A stretch of DNA of 64,000 nucleotides, taken from NCBI RefSeq assembly GCF_000513195.1, contig NZ_CBVI010000112.1:1-64000 (forward strand). Direction: 5' to 3'. The position numbers and the translations under genes were made by a program. Source of the stretch: Bacteroides timonensis. GTDB lineage: Bacteria; Bacteroidota; Bacteroidia; Bacteroidales; Bacteroidaceae. The notes under the pieces were generated by a model. It worked only from the letters and a program-made list of their open reading frames with translations, was not told the DNA's origin and did no database searches. Of this stretch, positions 1-8,025 are shown piece by piece (within the stretch, counting starts at the first letter, position 1; every line of letters starts with the position of its first letter).

Positions 1-50
1 TGTAGCCCTTTTAGCTGCAACCTTCCTATATTTAGATCCGTTTCCGCTGT

Positions 51-187
51 GGGGAACGCCAGTTTCCCCTCATGGGAACTCACGTTTCCCTTAATAGGAA
101 CGATAGTTTCCCTTAATGGGAACAGCAGTTTCTATTAGTGGGAACAGCAGTTTCTCTTAGTGGGAACGGAAGTTCCCTGCAGGAGGG
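51..187. repeat. Tandem degenerate 22-23 bp repeat, about six units
   Basis: Each unit follows GGGAAC-N4-GTTTCCC-TTAAT or a close variant. Because GGGAA and TTCCC face each other, every unit is itself a small imperfect hairpin. About six units run head to tail, and an extra GGGAAAC closes the block. No gene overlaps. Function unknown; it could be a terminator-like or protein-binding array at the end of a gene that lies left of the window. Confidence 0.7.
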
Positions 188-189
188 AA

Positions 190-1230
190 ACTCTAATTAA
201 TTAGTTCTAAGGATATTGAAGATGCTTTCAGGAGGCACTAAGAATAATACGAAAATGCATGGCAAAGTAGAGAATTGACGGAGGGGAGGAATAACTGCCG
301 GATACGAAGTGATACAGAGAAAAGTCGTAACAATGCAGAAAAGACTTTTCTTTATGCTTATATCCTTTCCTTAAACGTCATCCCGAATAAAAAAACAAGC
401 GGAGCGTTATCCCGCTATCACTTTATCACCCTACCACCTTATCACACTTTGTTCATAACCGGAAAATAATGAACATAATTCAACTCCTGATTCACATAAT
501 TAGTAAAAGAGTAGGGGAATAAAAATAGAACAGGGAAAATTCTGCACATTGATAGTACAAAAGGAAAATGTGATTGAGATTTCGTAGGAAAGGAAGAGAA
601 AAATCTGTCAGAGGTCCCATAAAGGTTCAATAGTGGTTTGCAGTGAAACGAATTACCCTAAATTAAAGACTTAGAATATTGAATTCAAATGCAACTTCCT
701 TTGAGTAAGAATATCTCCTACAAAAAGAGCCTTGTATCAAAACCTCTGACCGGCTGCCGCCTTGTCATCTCAAACGGAAATAAGAAATTCGGATATATCC
801 GGTTCATTTTCCCTAACAGCAAGCTTACTTTACTGCGGAGACAGATCATCTGTCTGGTGGGAGAACATACGGACAACCGCTTTAGAATAATCGAACAGAC
901 AAAACGAATCATAGAAATAATACTAACCTAAAAATCAATCACTGTCCGACAGTTATTTTATACACTTTCCTTATAATTCAGATCACCTTCTCACCATTAA
1001 ATGGAAACCGACTCAAATCAGAAGCAATTAATAAGATTAATGATTTGAATCATAACACTTTAACAAGCCATTAAATAGTCTGTACCTGCCCTCGCATTAC
1101 ATAATTTAATATTTTTTTGCTAGAAATTACTAGTACTATATAGATCCAGGCATCCCATAATAATAGACATGGAGAAGTGGTATACAAGTGTATACTGGAC
1201 CTTTCTATACTAAATATATAAAAAAAACAA
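190..1230. other. Long noncoding leader upstream of the fimbrial operon
   Basis: About 1 kb without a convincing gene. It contains the left copy of a direct repeat (501-630). An 80-codon + strand frame at 689-931 has no recognisable motif and I do not call it a gene. No clear TTTG/TAnnTTTG promoter was found just before the first fimbrial gene, so the operon promoter may lie further upstream. Confidence 0.5.
501..630. repeat. Left copy of a direct repeat flanking the fimbrial locus
   Basis: The first 40 bases (TAGTAAAA, then AGGGGA, TAAAAATAGAA, AGGGAAA) match 13838-13890 closely. Similarity returns at the end of the block (CATAAAGGTTC against CATAAAGTTC). The middle is more diverged. Both copies have the same orientation and bracket the fimbrial operon. 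Confidence 0.6.
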
Positions 1231-1803
1231 ATGAAAAGAGTATTGATTTTTATTATACTTCTGTACAGCGCGGCAACCATAAATATGCATGCGCAGCAAG
1301 TAGCAATCAAAACGAACCTCCTGTATGATGCTACCACGACCCTCAATCTTGGCATTGAATTGGGGATGGGACGGCACTGGACTTTGGATATACCCTTCAA
1401 TTACAATCCATGGAAGTGGGACGATGGCATGAGGGGGCAGCATTGGGGCGTACAACCCGCGATACGTTACTGGTTTTGCGAGAAATTCAACCGCACTTTC
1501 GTAGGACTGCACGCCCACTATGCTGACTTCAATATAGGTGGCTTGCGCAACTGGATGCCAGTAAGCAAGAATATGAAGCAGAACCGTTACGAAGGACAGT
1601 TGTATGGCGCAGGTGTATCAGGCGGATACTCATGGATATTAAGCAACCGCTGGTCACTGGAAATGGAAATCGGAATAGGATACGCACATATCGTAACAGA
1701 CAAATATCCCTGCCGCACATGCGGAACCCCGAAAGGACATTCCCATAAGAACTATGTGGGTCCCACCAAAGCCTCTATTTCACTAATATACATGATTAAA
1801 TAA
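1231..1803 (+). CDS. DUF3575 outer-membrane-type protein, fimbrial locus
   Basis: 190 aa with an N-terminal signal peptide (basic MKR, hydrophobic stretch, likely cleavage after MHA before QQ). The rest resembles DUF3575, a family of small secreted or outer-membrane proteins often placed first in Bacteroidales Mfa/fimbrillin operons. Visible features are the alternating hydrophobic pattern of a small beta-barrel, the segment GVQPAIRYW near residue 75, and a Cys pair (CRTC) near residue 165. The next gene starts 7 bp downstream, so they are probably co-transcribed. The biochemical role is not established; assembly or anchoring of the fimbria at the outer membrane is an inference from context. 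Confidence 0.8.
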   Translation: MKRVLIFIILLYSAATINMHAQQVAIKTNLLYDATTTLNLGIELGMGRHWTLDIPFNYNPWKWDDGMRGQHWGVQPAIRYWFCEKFNRTFVGLHAHYADFNIGGLRNWMPVSKNMKQNRYEGQLYGAGVSGGYSWILSNRWSLEMEIGIGYAHIVTDKYPCRTCGTPKGHSHKNYVGPTKASISLIYMIK

Positions 1804-1810
1804 AAGAGCC

Positions 1811-3307
1811 ATGAAAAAGTTCAAACGCCCAATAACCGTACTCTTACTTTGGATAGTTGCCGCAACAGGAATCCTGCCGGCAACTGCCATTGCCCAAAAC
1901 AAGGAAATGGCATATACCGGAAAGATTATGATCAATCCCCTGCACTTGGAACGAATAGGGAACCTGTTGTTCATCGAACTGGACATACAGCTGAAAGACA
2001 TTCAGGTAGTTTCTACCAATAGCATAGAGCTGCTTCCCCGCCTCGTCTCATCTTCGGGGGAATGTTCCCTGCCCGAAGTTTCCATAAAAGGGAGAAATAA
2101 CCTGAAAATCTACCACCGCATGCTGTCATTGATGAGCAACACGCAGAAAAAGAAATATCAGCAACCATATCAAGTAGTAGAAGGATACCATAACCGCACG
2201 ACAAACATCAGTTACCGCCACTCCATACCCTATGAGGCATGGATGGCAGATGCCACTCTCGAAGTACGATACGATGACTGCGGTTGCGGGAAGAATGCGG
2301 AATTATATGCAGAGCAGATAGCCAAAGTGAAACAGGCGGAAAAGAAGAAGCGGGCATTAGTGCCACACATGGCATATTTGAAACCGCAAGTCGAAGAGAT
2401 AAAAAACCGCGAAGTGCAGGCCGAAGCTTTTCTGGACTTTGTTGTGAACAAGACAGACATACGTCCCGACTACATGAACAACCCGCGCGAGCTGACTAAG
2501 ATACGCAACATGATAAACGAACTGACGGACAACAAAACCATCACCCTGAAGCGGATAGACATCATAGGCTATGCATCCCCTGAAGGCGCATTGGCAGGCA
2601 ACAAGCGATTGTCTGAAGGGCGTGCAGAGGCATTGCGCAACTATCTGGCTTTGCTATACAGCTTCCCGCTCGACATTTATCACGTAGAGTTTGGAGGCGA
2701 AAACTGGGATGGCCTGCAAAAGAAGCTTGAAGAACAGGCTATGCTTGATTTCAAAGACGAAATGCTGAACATCATTCAAACCACCTCTGCGGAGAAAGAG
2801 CGGAAAAAGCTGCTGATGAACTTGCGGGGAGGAGATCCTTACCGCTATCTGCTGAAAAATGTATATCCCGGACTGCGAGTTGCCGTGTGCAAGGCAAGCT
2901 ATAGCGTGAAGAATTTCGAATTGGAGGAAGCCCGGGAAGAGATGACAACCCATCCGCAAAATCTTAGTTTGAACGAGATGTTCATTGTCGCCAACAGTTA
3001 CCCGGTAGGTTCCACAGAGTTTGTAGATGTATTTGAGACTGCTGCACGCTTATTCCCGGAAAGCAGTACAGCCAACCTGAATGCAGCTTTGGCAGCCCTT
3101 TCGCGTGGCGACACAGTGGCAGGAGAACGCTATCTGGGCAAAGTAAAAACCAGAGTACGTATACCGGAGCTTGACAACGCTCGTGGAATATTGGCTATGC
3201 TAAAAGGTGATTATGAGGCAGCCAGAGATTATCTGAAAGCAGCTGCCAATGCCGGATTGAAGGTAGCGGAAGAGAACCTGGAGGAATTGGAAGAAAAAGA
3301 ACAATGA
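1811..3307 (+). CDS. DUF3868 / OmpA-like fimbrial accessory protein
   Basis: 498 aa with a signal peptide cleaved after about residue 29 (ATAIAQ). The first 200 residues resemble DUF3868. Residues about 215-345 look like an OmpA-type peptidoglycan-binding region: GYASPEG followed by N, LSE, RA and YL is the usual OmpA signature. The last 100 residues form TPR-like helical pairs (NLNAALAALSRGD, then ARGILAMLKGDYEAARDYL). The combination suggests a periplasmic or outer-membrane protein tethered to peptidoglycan that supports the fimbria. It sits 7 bp after the DUF3575 gene and 53 bp before the major fimbrillin. A Cys-rich patch, CGCG, near residue 155 is unusual. Confidence 0.8.
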   Translation: MKKFKRPITVLLLWIVAATGILPATAIAQNKEMAYTGKIMINPLHLERIGNLLFIELDIQLKDIQVVSTNSIELLPRLVSSSGECSLPEVSIKGRNNLKIYHRMLSLMSNTQKKKYQQPYQVVEGYHNRTTNISYRHSIPYEAWMADATLEVRYDDCGCGKNAELYAEQIAKVKQAEKKKRALVPHMAYLKPQVEEIKNREVQAEAFLDFVVNKTDIRPDYMNNPRELTKIRNMINELTDNKTITLKRIDIIGYASPEGALAGNKRLSEGRAEALRNYLALLYSFPLDIYHVEFGGENWDGLQKKLEEQAMLDFKDEMLNIIQTTSAEKERKKLLMNLRGGDPYRYLLKNVYPGLRVAVCKASYSVKNFELEEAREEMTTHPQNLSLNEMFIVANSYPVGSTEFVDVFETAARLFPESSTANLNAALAALSRGDTVAGERYLGKVKTRVRIPELDNARGILAMLKGDYEAARDYLKAAANAGLKVAEENLEELEEKEQ

Positions 3308-3360
3308 AATATATTTTTGGCCAAGTAAGTATATTGAAGCAATTATTAATTAAAAAAAGT

Positions 3361-5016
3361 ATGAAAACAAAATTATTTTTTATGTATGCATTTGCATCTG
3401 TATTGTTTGCGGCCTGCAACAATGACGATGCCATTACAAATGAGAGCGGAATAGTGACCGATCCGAATGGAGAAGCGTATGTGGCATTGTCCATCAAGAC
3501 ACCGGCAACAACCCGTGCACTGCATGACCCCAATCAAGAGATTGGTACTGCCGATGAATCCAAAGTAACCGATCTGAAACTCGTATTCTTTAGTGATGCA
3601 AACCCCAGAGTTGTTACTGATGTAAAGGACTTTACAGTAGGGACAGATGCGGAAGCCGGTAACCCAAACCAGCCTACCGGAACTGCGGGCAAGGCATTTA
3701 AAGTAGCCGCCGGTTCCAAGCATGTGCTTGTGGTTGCCAATCCTGTAGCTGCATTCGCTCCTGCTGTAGGACAGAGTTATGACGCAGTCAACGCAGTATT
3801 GACCGGTACCGTCAGTGATGTTATAGGTGCCAACTACAACGACTTCATGATGAGTAATGCCAAGGGAGGTTTGGAGCCGTCTGATGCTGCTGGAGCAGAT
3901 GTAACTCTGACACTCTACACTACCCAAGCTCTTGCAGAAGCCAACCCGTGCTCTATCAATATTGACCGTGTAGCGGCCAAAGTTCGTGTATATGCCGATA
4001 AGATTAAGGGTATGGGTACCCCCAGTGCTACTGGTGCTTATCCTGCTACTATTTCAGATGCGGGATGGGTACTCAATGTAACCAACAAAAAATATTATCC
4101 ATGTTCTGAAAGATTAGCAACTTATTTTGAAGGGACTGCTGCAGGATTTCGTTCACCGTTTGATATCTATAGGATTGGTTCCTACCGGAGAGACCCGAAC
4201 TATGATACTCAACATGATCCGGGTACTGATGTAACAAACTATGCGTCAGATTACAATTACTATGCCGGTACTACTGTTCCTGCAGTATGGAATAATCCGA
4301 CTGATGCCCAAACAAATCCGGAAGTGGAATATTGCTTGGAGAACACTCAAACTGCCGCCTATAATATGGTCGCTTATACCACACAAGTACTCTTCAAGGC
4401 TGTCATAACACCTAATGGACTGAAAAATTATGATGGAAGTCCCGCTACTATCTCCACCGGTGATGACTGGATTACAATCGGCAGCAGCCAATTTACTTAT
4501 GCATCATTGCTGACTTACATTAAGCAAGAACTGACTAATAAGTATACATCTGCTAATCCGTCCCTTTATTCTACTCCATTGACAGACGCTTTGATAGCTT
4601 ACCTAAACGGTCGTAGCATTACAGGTGCCCCTACTCTGGACCAACCTGCTACTCCTGATGCTGCTCCTGCTACAAAAGCAGATGGTTATGTAACTACTTT
4701 GGATGGATTATCCACCGCTATCAAAACTGCCGGTGCCGGTTCGGTAGGCTCATTCAACTATTACAAGGGTGGTGTCAGTTACTACAGAATCATGATTAAA
4801 CATGATGATACCCCTACAGCACTGAATGAATTAGGTGAGTTCGGTGTAGTTCGCAACTCTGTTTATGACATAAACATCACAGCCATCAATAACCCCGGTT
4901 ATCCTACGATTCCTGCACCGGATCCCACCATTCCGGATGAAGATGAAGAAGCTTGGTTGTCTGTTCAGATCAATGTAAACCCATGGACTTGGTATACTCA
5001 AAGCGAAGAGTTATAA
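3361..5016 (+). CDS. Mfa1-like major fimbrillin (lipoprotein precursor)
   Basis: 551 aa from the ATG at 3361. This start is preferred because it gives a proper lipoprotein signal, MKTKLFFMYAFASVLFAAC, with the lipid-accepting Cys at 19; an in-frame upstream start at 3304 would overlap the previous gene and bury the signal. Residues 47-54 (TPATTRAL) hold an Arg suited to the trypsin-like processing known for Bacteroidales type V pilins, which frees the donor-strand groove. The C-terminus ends in VNPWTWYTQSEEL. A near-identical motif ends the next protein, as expected for strand-exchange polymerisation. This is probably the shaft subunit: it is the first pilin of the operon and is followed by a strong hairpin that could raise its transcript level over downstream genes. 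Confidence 0.85.
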   Translation: MKTKLFFMYAFASVLFAACNNDDAITNESGIVTDPNGEAYVALSIKTPATTRALHDPNQEIGTADESKVTDLKLVFFSDANPRVVTDVKDFTVGTDAEAGNPNQPTGTAGKAFKVAAGSKHVLVVANPVAAFAPAVGQSYDAVNAVLTGTVSDVIGANYNDFMMSNAKGGLEPSDAAGADVTLTLYTTQALAEANPCSINIDRVAAKVRVYADKIKGMGTPSATGAYPATISDAGWVLNVTNKKYYPCSERLATYFEGTAAGFRSPFDIYRIGSYRRDPNYDTQHDPGTDVTNYASDYNYYAGTTVPAVWNNPTDAQTNPEVEYCLENTQTAAYNMVAYTTQVLFKAVITPNGLKNYDGSPATISTGDDWITIGSSQFTYASLLTYIKQELTNKYTSANPSLYSTPLTDALIAYLNGRSITGAPTLDQPATPDAAPATKADGYVTTLDGLSTAIKTAGAGSVGSFNYYKGGVSYYRIMIKHDDTPTALNELGEFGVVRNSVYDINITAINNPGYPTIPAPDPTIPDEDEEAWLSVQINVNPWTWYTQSEEL

Positions 5017-5046
5017 TTTTCTCTCTATAAATTTCATTCTATTTTC

Positions 5047-5082
5047 TATAAGTTGTAGGGGTTCTATCCCCTACAACTTATA
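5047..5082 (+). terminator. 15-bp perfect hairpin after the major fimbrillin
   Basis: Arms TATAAGTTGTAGGGG and its exact complement enclose a 6-base loop, TTCTAT, about 30 bp past the fimbrillin stop. It is followed by ATTT rather than a long T run. It could be a partial terminator or an RNA-stabilising stem that sets the shaft-to-accessory ratio. Confidence 0.75.
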
Positions 5083-5266
5083 TTTCCAAAAACAACAAAG
5101 TTACCGGAGATCTTAAAAAAAACTTCGGGAGGGCGTTTGCCCCACATTGCACTTATCTCTTTTCCCCGAGATATCCAGTTGTACCCAAACAAGATAATGA
5201 CGAGAGAAACGGCAACCAAACCTTTCTCCACACCATAATAAAGAAATGAAAGAAAATCACTAAGAA

Positions 5267-6222
5267 ATGAAACTAAAAAGAAAAGATTATACCGGATAGC
5301 ATTACCCATTGCAACCTTTATTTCTTGCATATTGGCCTCGTGCAATTGTTTCGACGAACACTTGCCCGAATGTCGTTTCCTGATTCAGTTCAAATACGAC
5401 TACAACATGAACTCTGCCGACGCTTTTGCCACGCAAGTGGACAAAGTGGAGCTATACATATTCGACCACTCAGGCAAATTCCTGAAAAAACAGTCGGAAG
5501 AAGGGGCAACGCTATCCACGGGTCACTATCGCATGGAGATTGATCTTCCCATAGGCAAATATCAAATCATGGCATGGGCCGGAGCGCATGATTCGTATGA
5601 ACTATCGCAACTCGTTCCGGGTGTCTCCACCCTGTCCGACCTTGAGCTGAAACTGAAACGTGAATCTTCACTCATACTCGACAAAGAACTTGAACCGCTA
5701 TGGTATGGCGAACTGAAAGACGTAGAGTTCAGAGGCGATGCCCATGTGACGGAAGTTGTCAATCTGATTAAAGATACCAACAAGCTGCGTTTCATATTCC
5801 AATGCGCCACCTCCGACGACAATTTCTCTCTGAACGTAGACGACTACACGTACGAAATCATAGAGTCCAACGGATGGCTGAACCACGACAACACCTTGCA
5901 CGAGGACGACGTGTTGAGCTTTCGCCCCTACTATAAAGAGCAAGTAAGCCGCTCCGCCATATGTGTGGAGATAAACACCATGCGCCTGACTCCTGAAAGG
6001 GACACCCGCTTTGTAGTAACCGAAAAGGCAAGCGGACGGAAAGTCTTCGACATCAACCTGAAAGACTATCTGCTGATGACAAACATGGAAAATCATAATT
6101 GGAGCGCCCAGGAATATCTGGACCGCCAGGACGAATATGCCATTGTTTTCTTCATGTCGGAATCATGGATAGCGACACAAATCAACATTAACGGCTGGAC
6201 ATGGTATATCCAGAATGAATGA
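5267..6222 (+). CDS. FimB/Mfa2-like fimbrial lipoprotein, start out of frame
   Basis: The main frame is open from 5242 to 6222 but has no ATG before 5407. The open part encodes a textbook lipoprotein signal (KKKRLYRIALPIATFIS, then CILASC with the lipid-accepting Cys), and the residues match FimB/Mfa2-type subunits. The ATG at 5267 (MKLK) lies in the neighbouring frame and reaches a stop after 10 codons. One extra A in the A5 run at 5275-5279 would join it perfectly to the signal peptide. TTG at 5332 is the only usual alternative start upstream and would remove most of the signal. The C-terminus, QININGWTWYIQNE, matches that of the major fimbrillin. Known relatives terminate or anchor the fimbria. 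It may be off by mutation, slippage-controlled, or a sequencing error. Confidence 0.7.
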
Positions 6223-6247
6223 CAATGTATAATTCAACCACTTGATA

Positions 6248-8011
6248 ATGAAATTGATGAAACACAAGGAAGCAATACATATCGGCCTAATGATATTCTT
6301 GCTGCTATGGGTAGCCGGATGCAATATCCGGGAGGATGACCTCCTGTCTTGCAACCTGGTAAACATGGAGGTAGGCATTACGACGCGTGGCGCCACTTCG
6401 GATACAGACGTTTTGTCCAAGAACCTGAACGAATACCGTATCCGTAAGATAAGGATTTTCGTATTCAACAGTGACGGCTCATGGGATGCCACCTTCTTCG
6501 ACGGTAATGTCCCTACTGATTCGGAAAGTTATAAATCACCTTATTTCCGGGTATCGAAGAGCGACAACAAAACAGTATGTGCCGTGCTGAATGAACCGGA
6601 CGCTGCCGCAGCAGCACTGGATGCCGTGCGCTCTCATGCCGAACTGGAAGCCGTGACATACAAGATGGCCGACTACATCAACGAAGAAAACTTATTGTTA
6701 CGCTCTCATGCAGACACATACTGTCTGCCTATGTACGGTGAACTCGGCGGAGTGAACGTACCCGCCCAATACAATGACGTAAACAATCTGGAAGTGAACC
6801 GCTGCGTGGCAAGAGTGGATGTGTACATGGCGACAAAGGACAACAGCAACATTTCCATTCCAAGTACAGCAACTTTGCAGGCAAGCAATACGGGCAAGCA
6901 TGGATATCTCACAACAAGAAACCAGTTTGCCATCAACGAAACAACGGGAGAAATGCAGATTGTCGGAACAGATACATCGTTGGATTACGTCTACCCGGCA
7001 AGTAGTGACGACCCGGGACGTGATTTTAAGGACACAGACAAATACTTCTCCTTCTATTTACCGGAAAAGAAGGTAACTGTCGGAAACGAATTGACGCTGC
7101 ACATCAAAGGCATCAGTATAGATGATTTGGGAACCACAAAGGACTATACAGTAAAAGTAAACCCGCAAAATGCAGGAAAAGACATGATGGAACGGAACAA
7201 AGTATATCAGCTCTACTTGACATTGAGGGAAACAGACTATATAGATATAGAGGTACATGTCACTCCTTGGGAATTGGCCGGTACTCAAACCGTTGAGGAA
7301 ACAGCCGATGTAAGGATGACCAACTGCCACATCGTGGCTCCCGGCGGACGGGTACACATTCCACTGTCAGAAGTGTATAAAATATGGCGCGATGTCTTTG
7401 GAGAAGAGATAGATCAGACAGCAACGGTCACCGCAGAGGTGCTGTGGCAGAACGGGACTACCAATGACATTTTGCCAGCCTCAAACGTAACTGTGGTGAG
7501 GGGAAGCGGTGCTACCCACAGTACCGATTATATAAAGGTGGTTACCGGAACTACAGAGGGAAACGCGGTAGTGGCCATGAAGGTGAACGGTGAAGTGAAA
7601 TGGAGTTGGCACATCTGGAATACAACCTATGAACCCAATGTGGCGGAAGGACAAACAAATGTAAATGGCCGTGTATGGATGACGTGTGATTTGGGCAGAA
7701 CTCAAAACTTCTGTTTAAACTATCAGTATGGAAGAAAAGATCCCTTTATCAATAATTCTATCGGTGAAATGATACCCGCTACGGCAACTTACTGGAAAAA
7801 TGCAATATTGTCTGTGAGGAATCCGACCACTTATTATATAAACTGGTACAATTTCTGGAGTGCCGTACCAGGACAGAATTATTGGGAAAATGCAGATCAT
7901 AGCAAAGGAATTTTTGATCCTTGTCCGGATGGCTGGCGTGTGATTCCGCGTGTAAGTACACGTTATGCAGATATGAATTATACAGTACTCCGTTGTGTAA
8001 AAGATGAATAA
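6248..8011 (+). CDS. Fimbrial accessory lipoprotein (Mfa-like, DUF4906 type)
   Basis: 587 aa from the ATG at 6248, giving the signal MKLMKHKEAIHIGLMIFLLL then WVAGC (Cys 25). Near residue 50 there is TTRGATSD, a fimbrillin-type processing Arg. The middle is beta-rich (RIFVFNSDGSWD, then VARVDVYMA), as in Mfa-family pilins. An early copy of the pilin strand motif, VHVTPWEL, lies near residue 340. The C-terminus, DPCPDGWRVIP then LRCVKDE, resembles the end of the FISUMP/DUF1566-like domains in the next proteins, but in a short form. It is the third pilin-like gene of the operon, 25 bp after its neighbour, and is likely a minor or tip-proximal subunit. Confidence 0.75.
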   Translation: MKLMKHKEAIHIGLMIFLLLWVAGCNIREDDLLSCNLVNMEVGITTRGATSDTDVLSKNLNEYRIRKIRIFVFNSDGSWDATFFDGNVPTDSESYKSPYFRVSKSDNKTVCAVLNEPDAAAAALDAVRSHAELEAVTYKMADYINEENLLLRSHADTYCLPMYGELGGVNVPAQYNDVNNLEVNRCVARVDVYMATKDNSNISIPSTATLQASNTGKHGYLTTRNQFAINETTGEMQIVGTDTSLDYVYPASSDDPGRDFKDTDKYFSFYLPEKKVTVGNELTLHIKGISIDDLGTTKDYTVKVNPQNAGKDMMERNKVYQLYLTLRETDYIDIEVHVTPWELAGTQTVEETADVRMTNCHIVAPGGRVHIPLSEVYKIWRDVFGEEIDQTATVTAEVLWQNGTTNDILPASNVTVVRGSGATHSTDYIKVVTGTTEGNAVVAMKVNGEVKWSWHIWNTTYEPNVAEGQTNVNGRVWMTCDLGRTQNFCLNYQYGRKDPFINNSIGEMIPATATYWKNAILSVRNPTTYYINWYNFWSAVPGQNYWENADHSKGIFDPCPDGWRVIPRVSTRYADMNYTVLRCVKDE

Positions 8012-8025
8012 AGGAGGGAAAAAAC

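Noticed and set aside
275-931. Small open frames (275-469, 442-630, 689-931, 718-912)
   Set aside because: Overlapping each other on both strands, no motif, no promoter or good start, and the left repeat copy runs through them.
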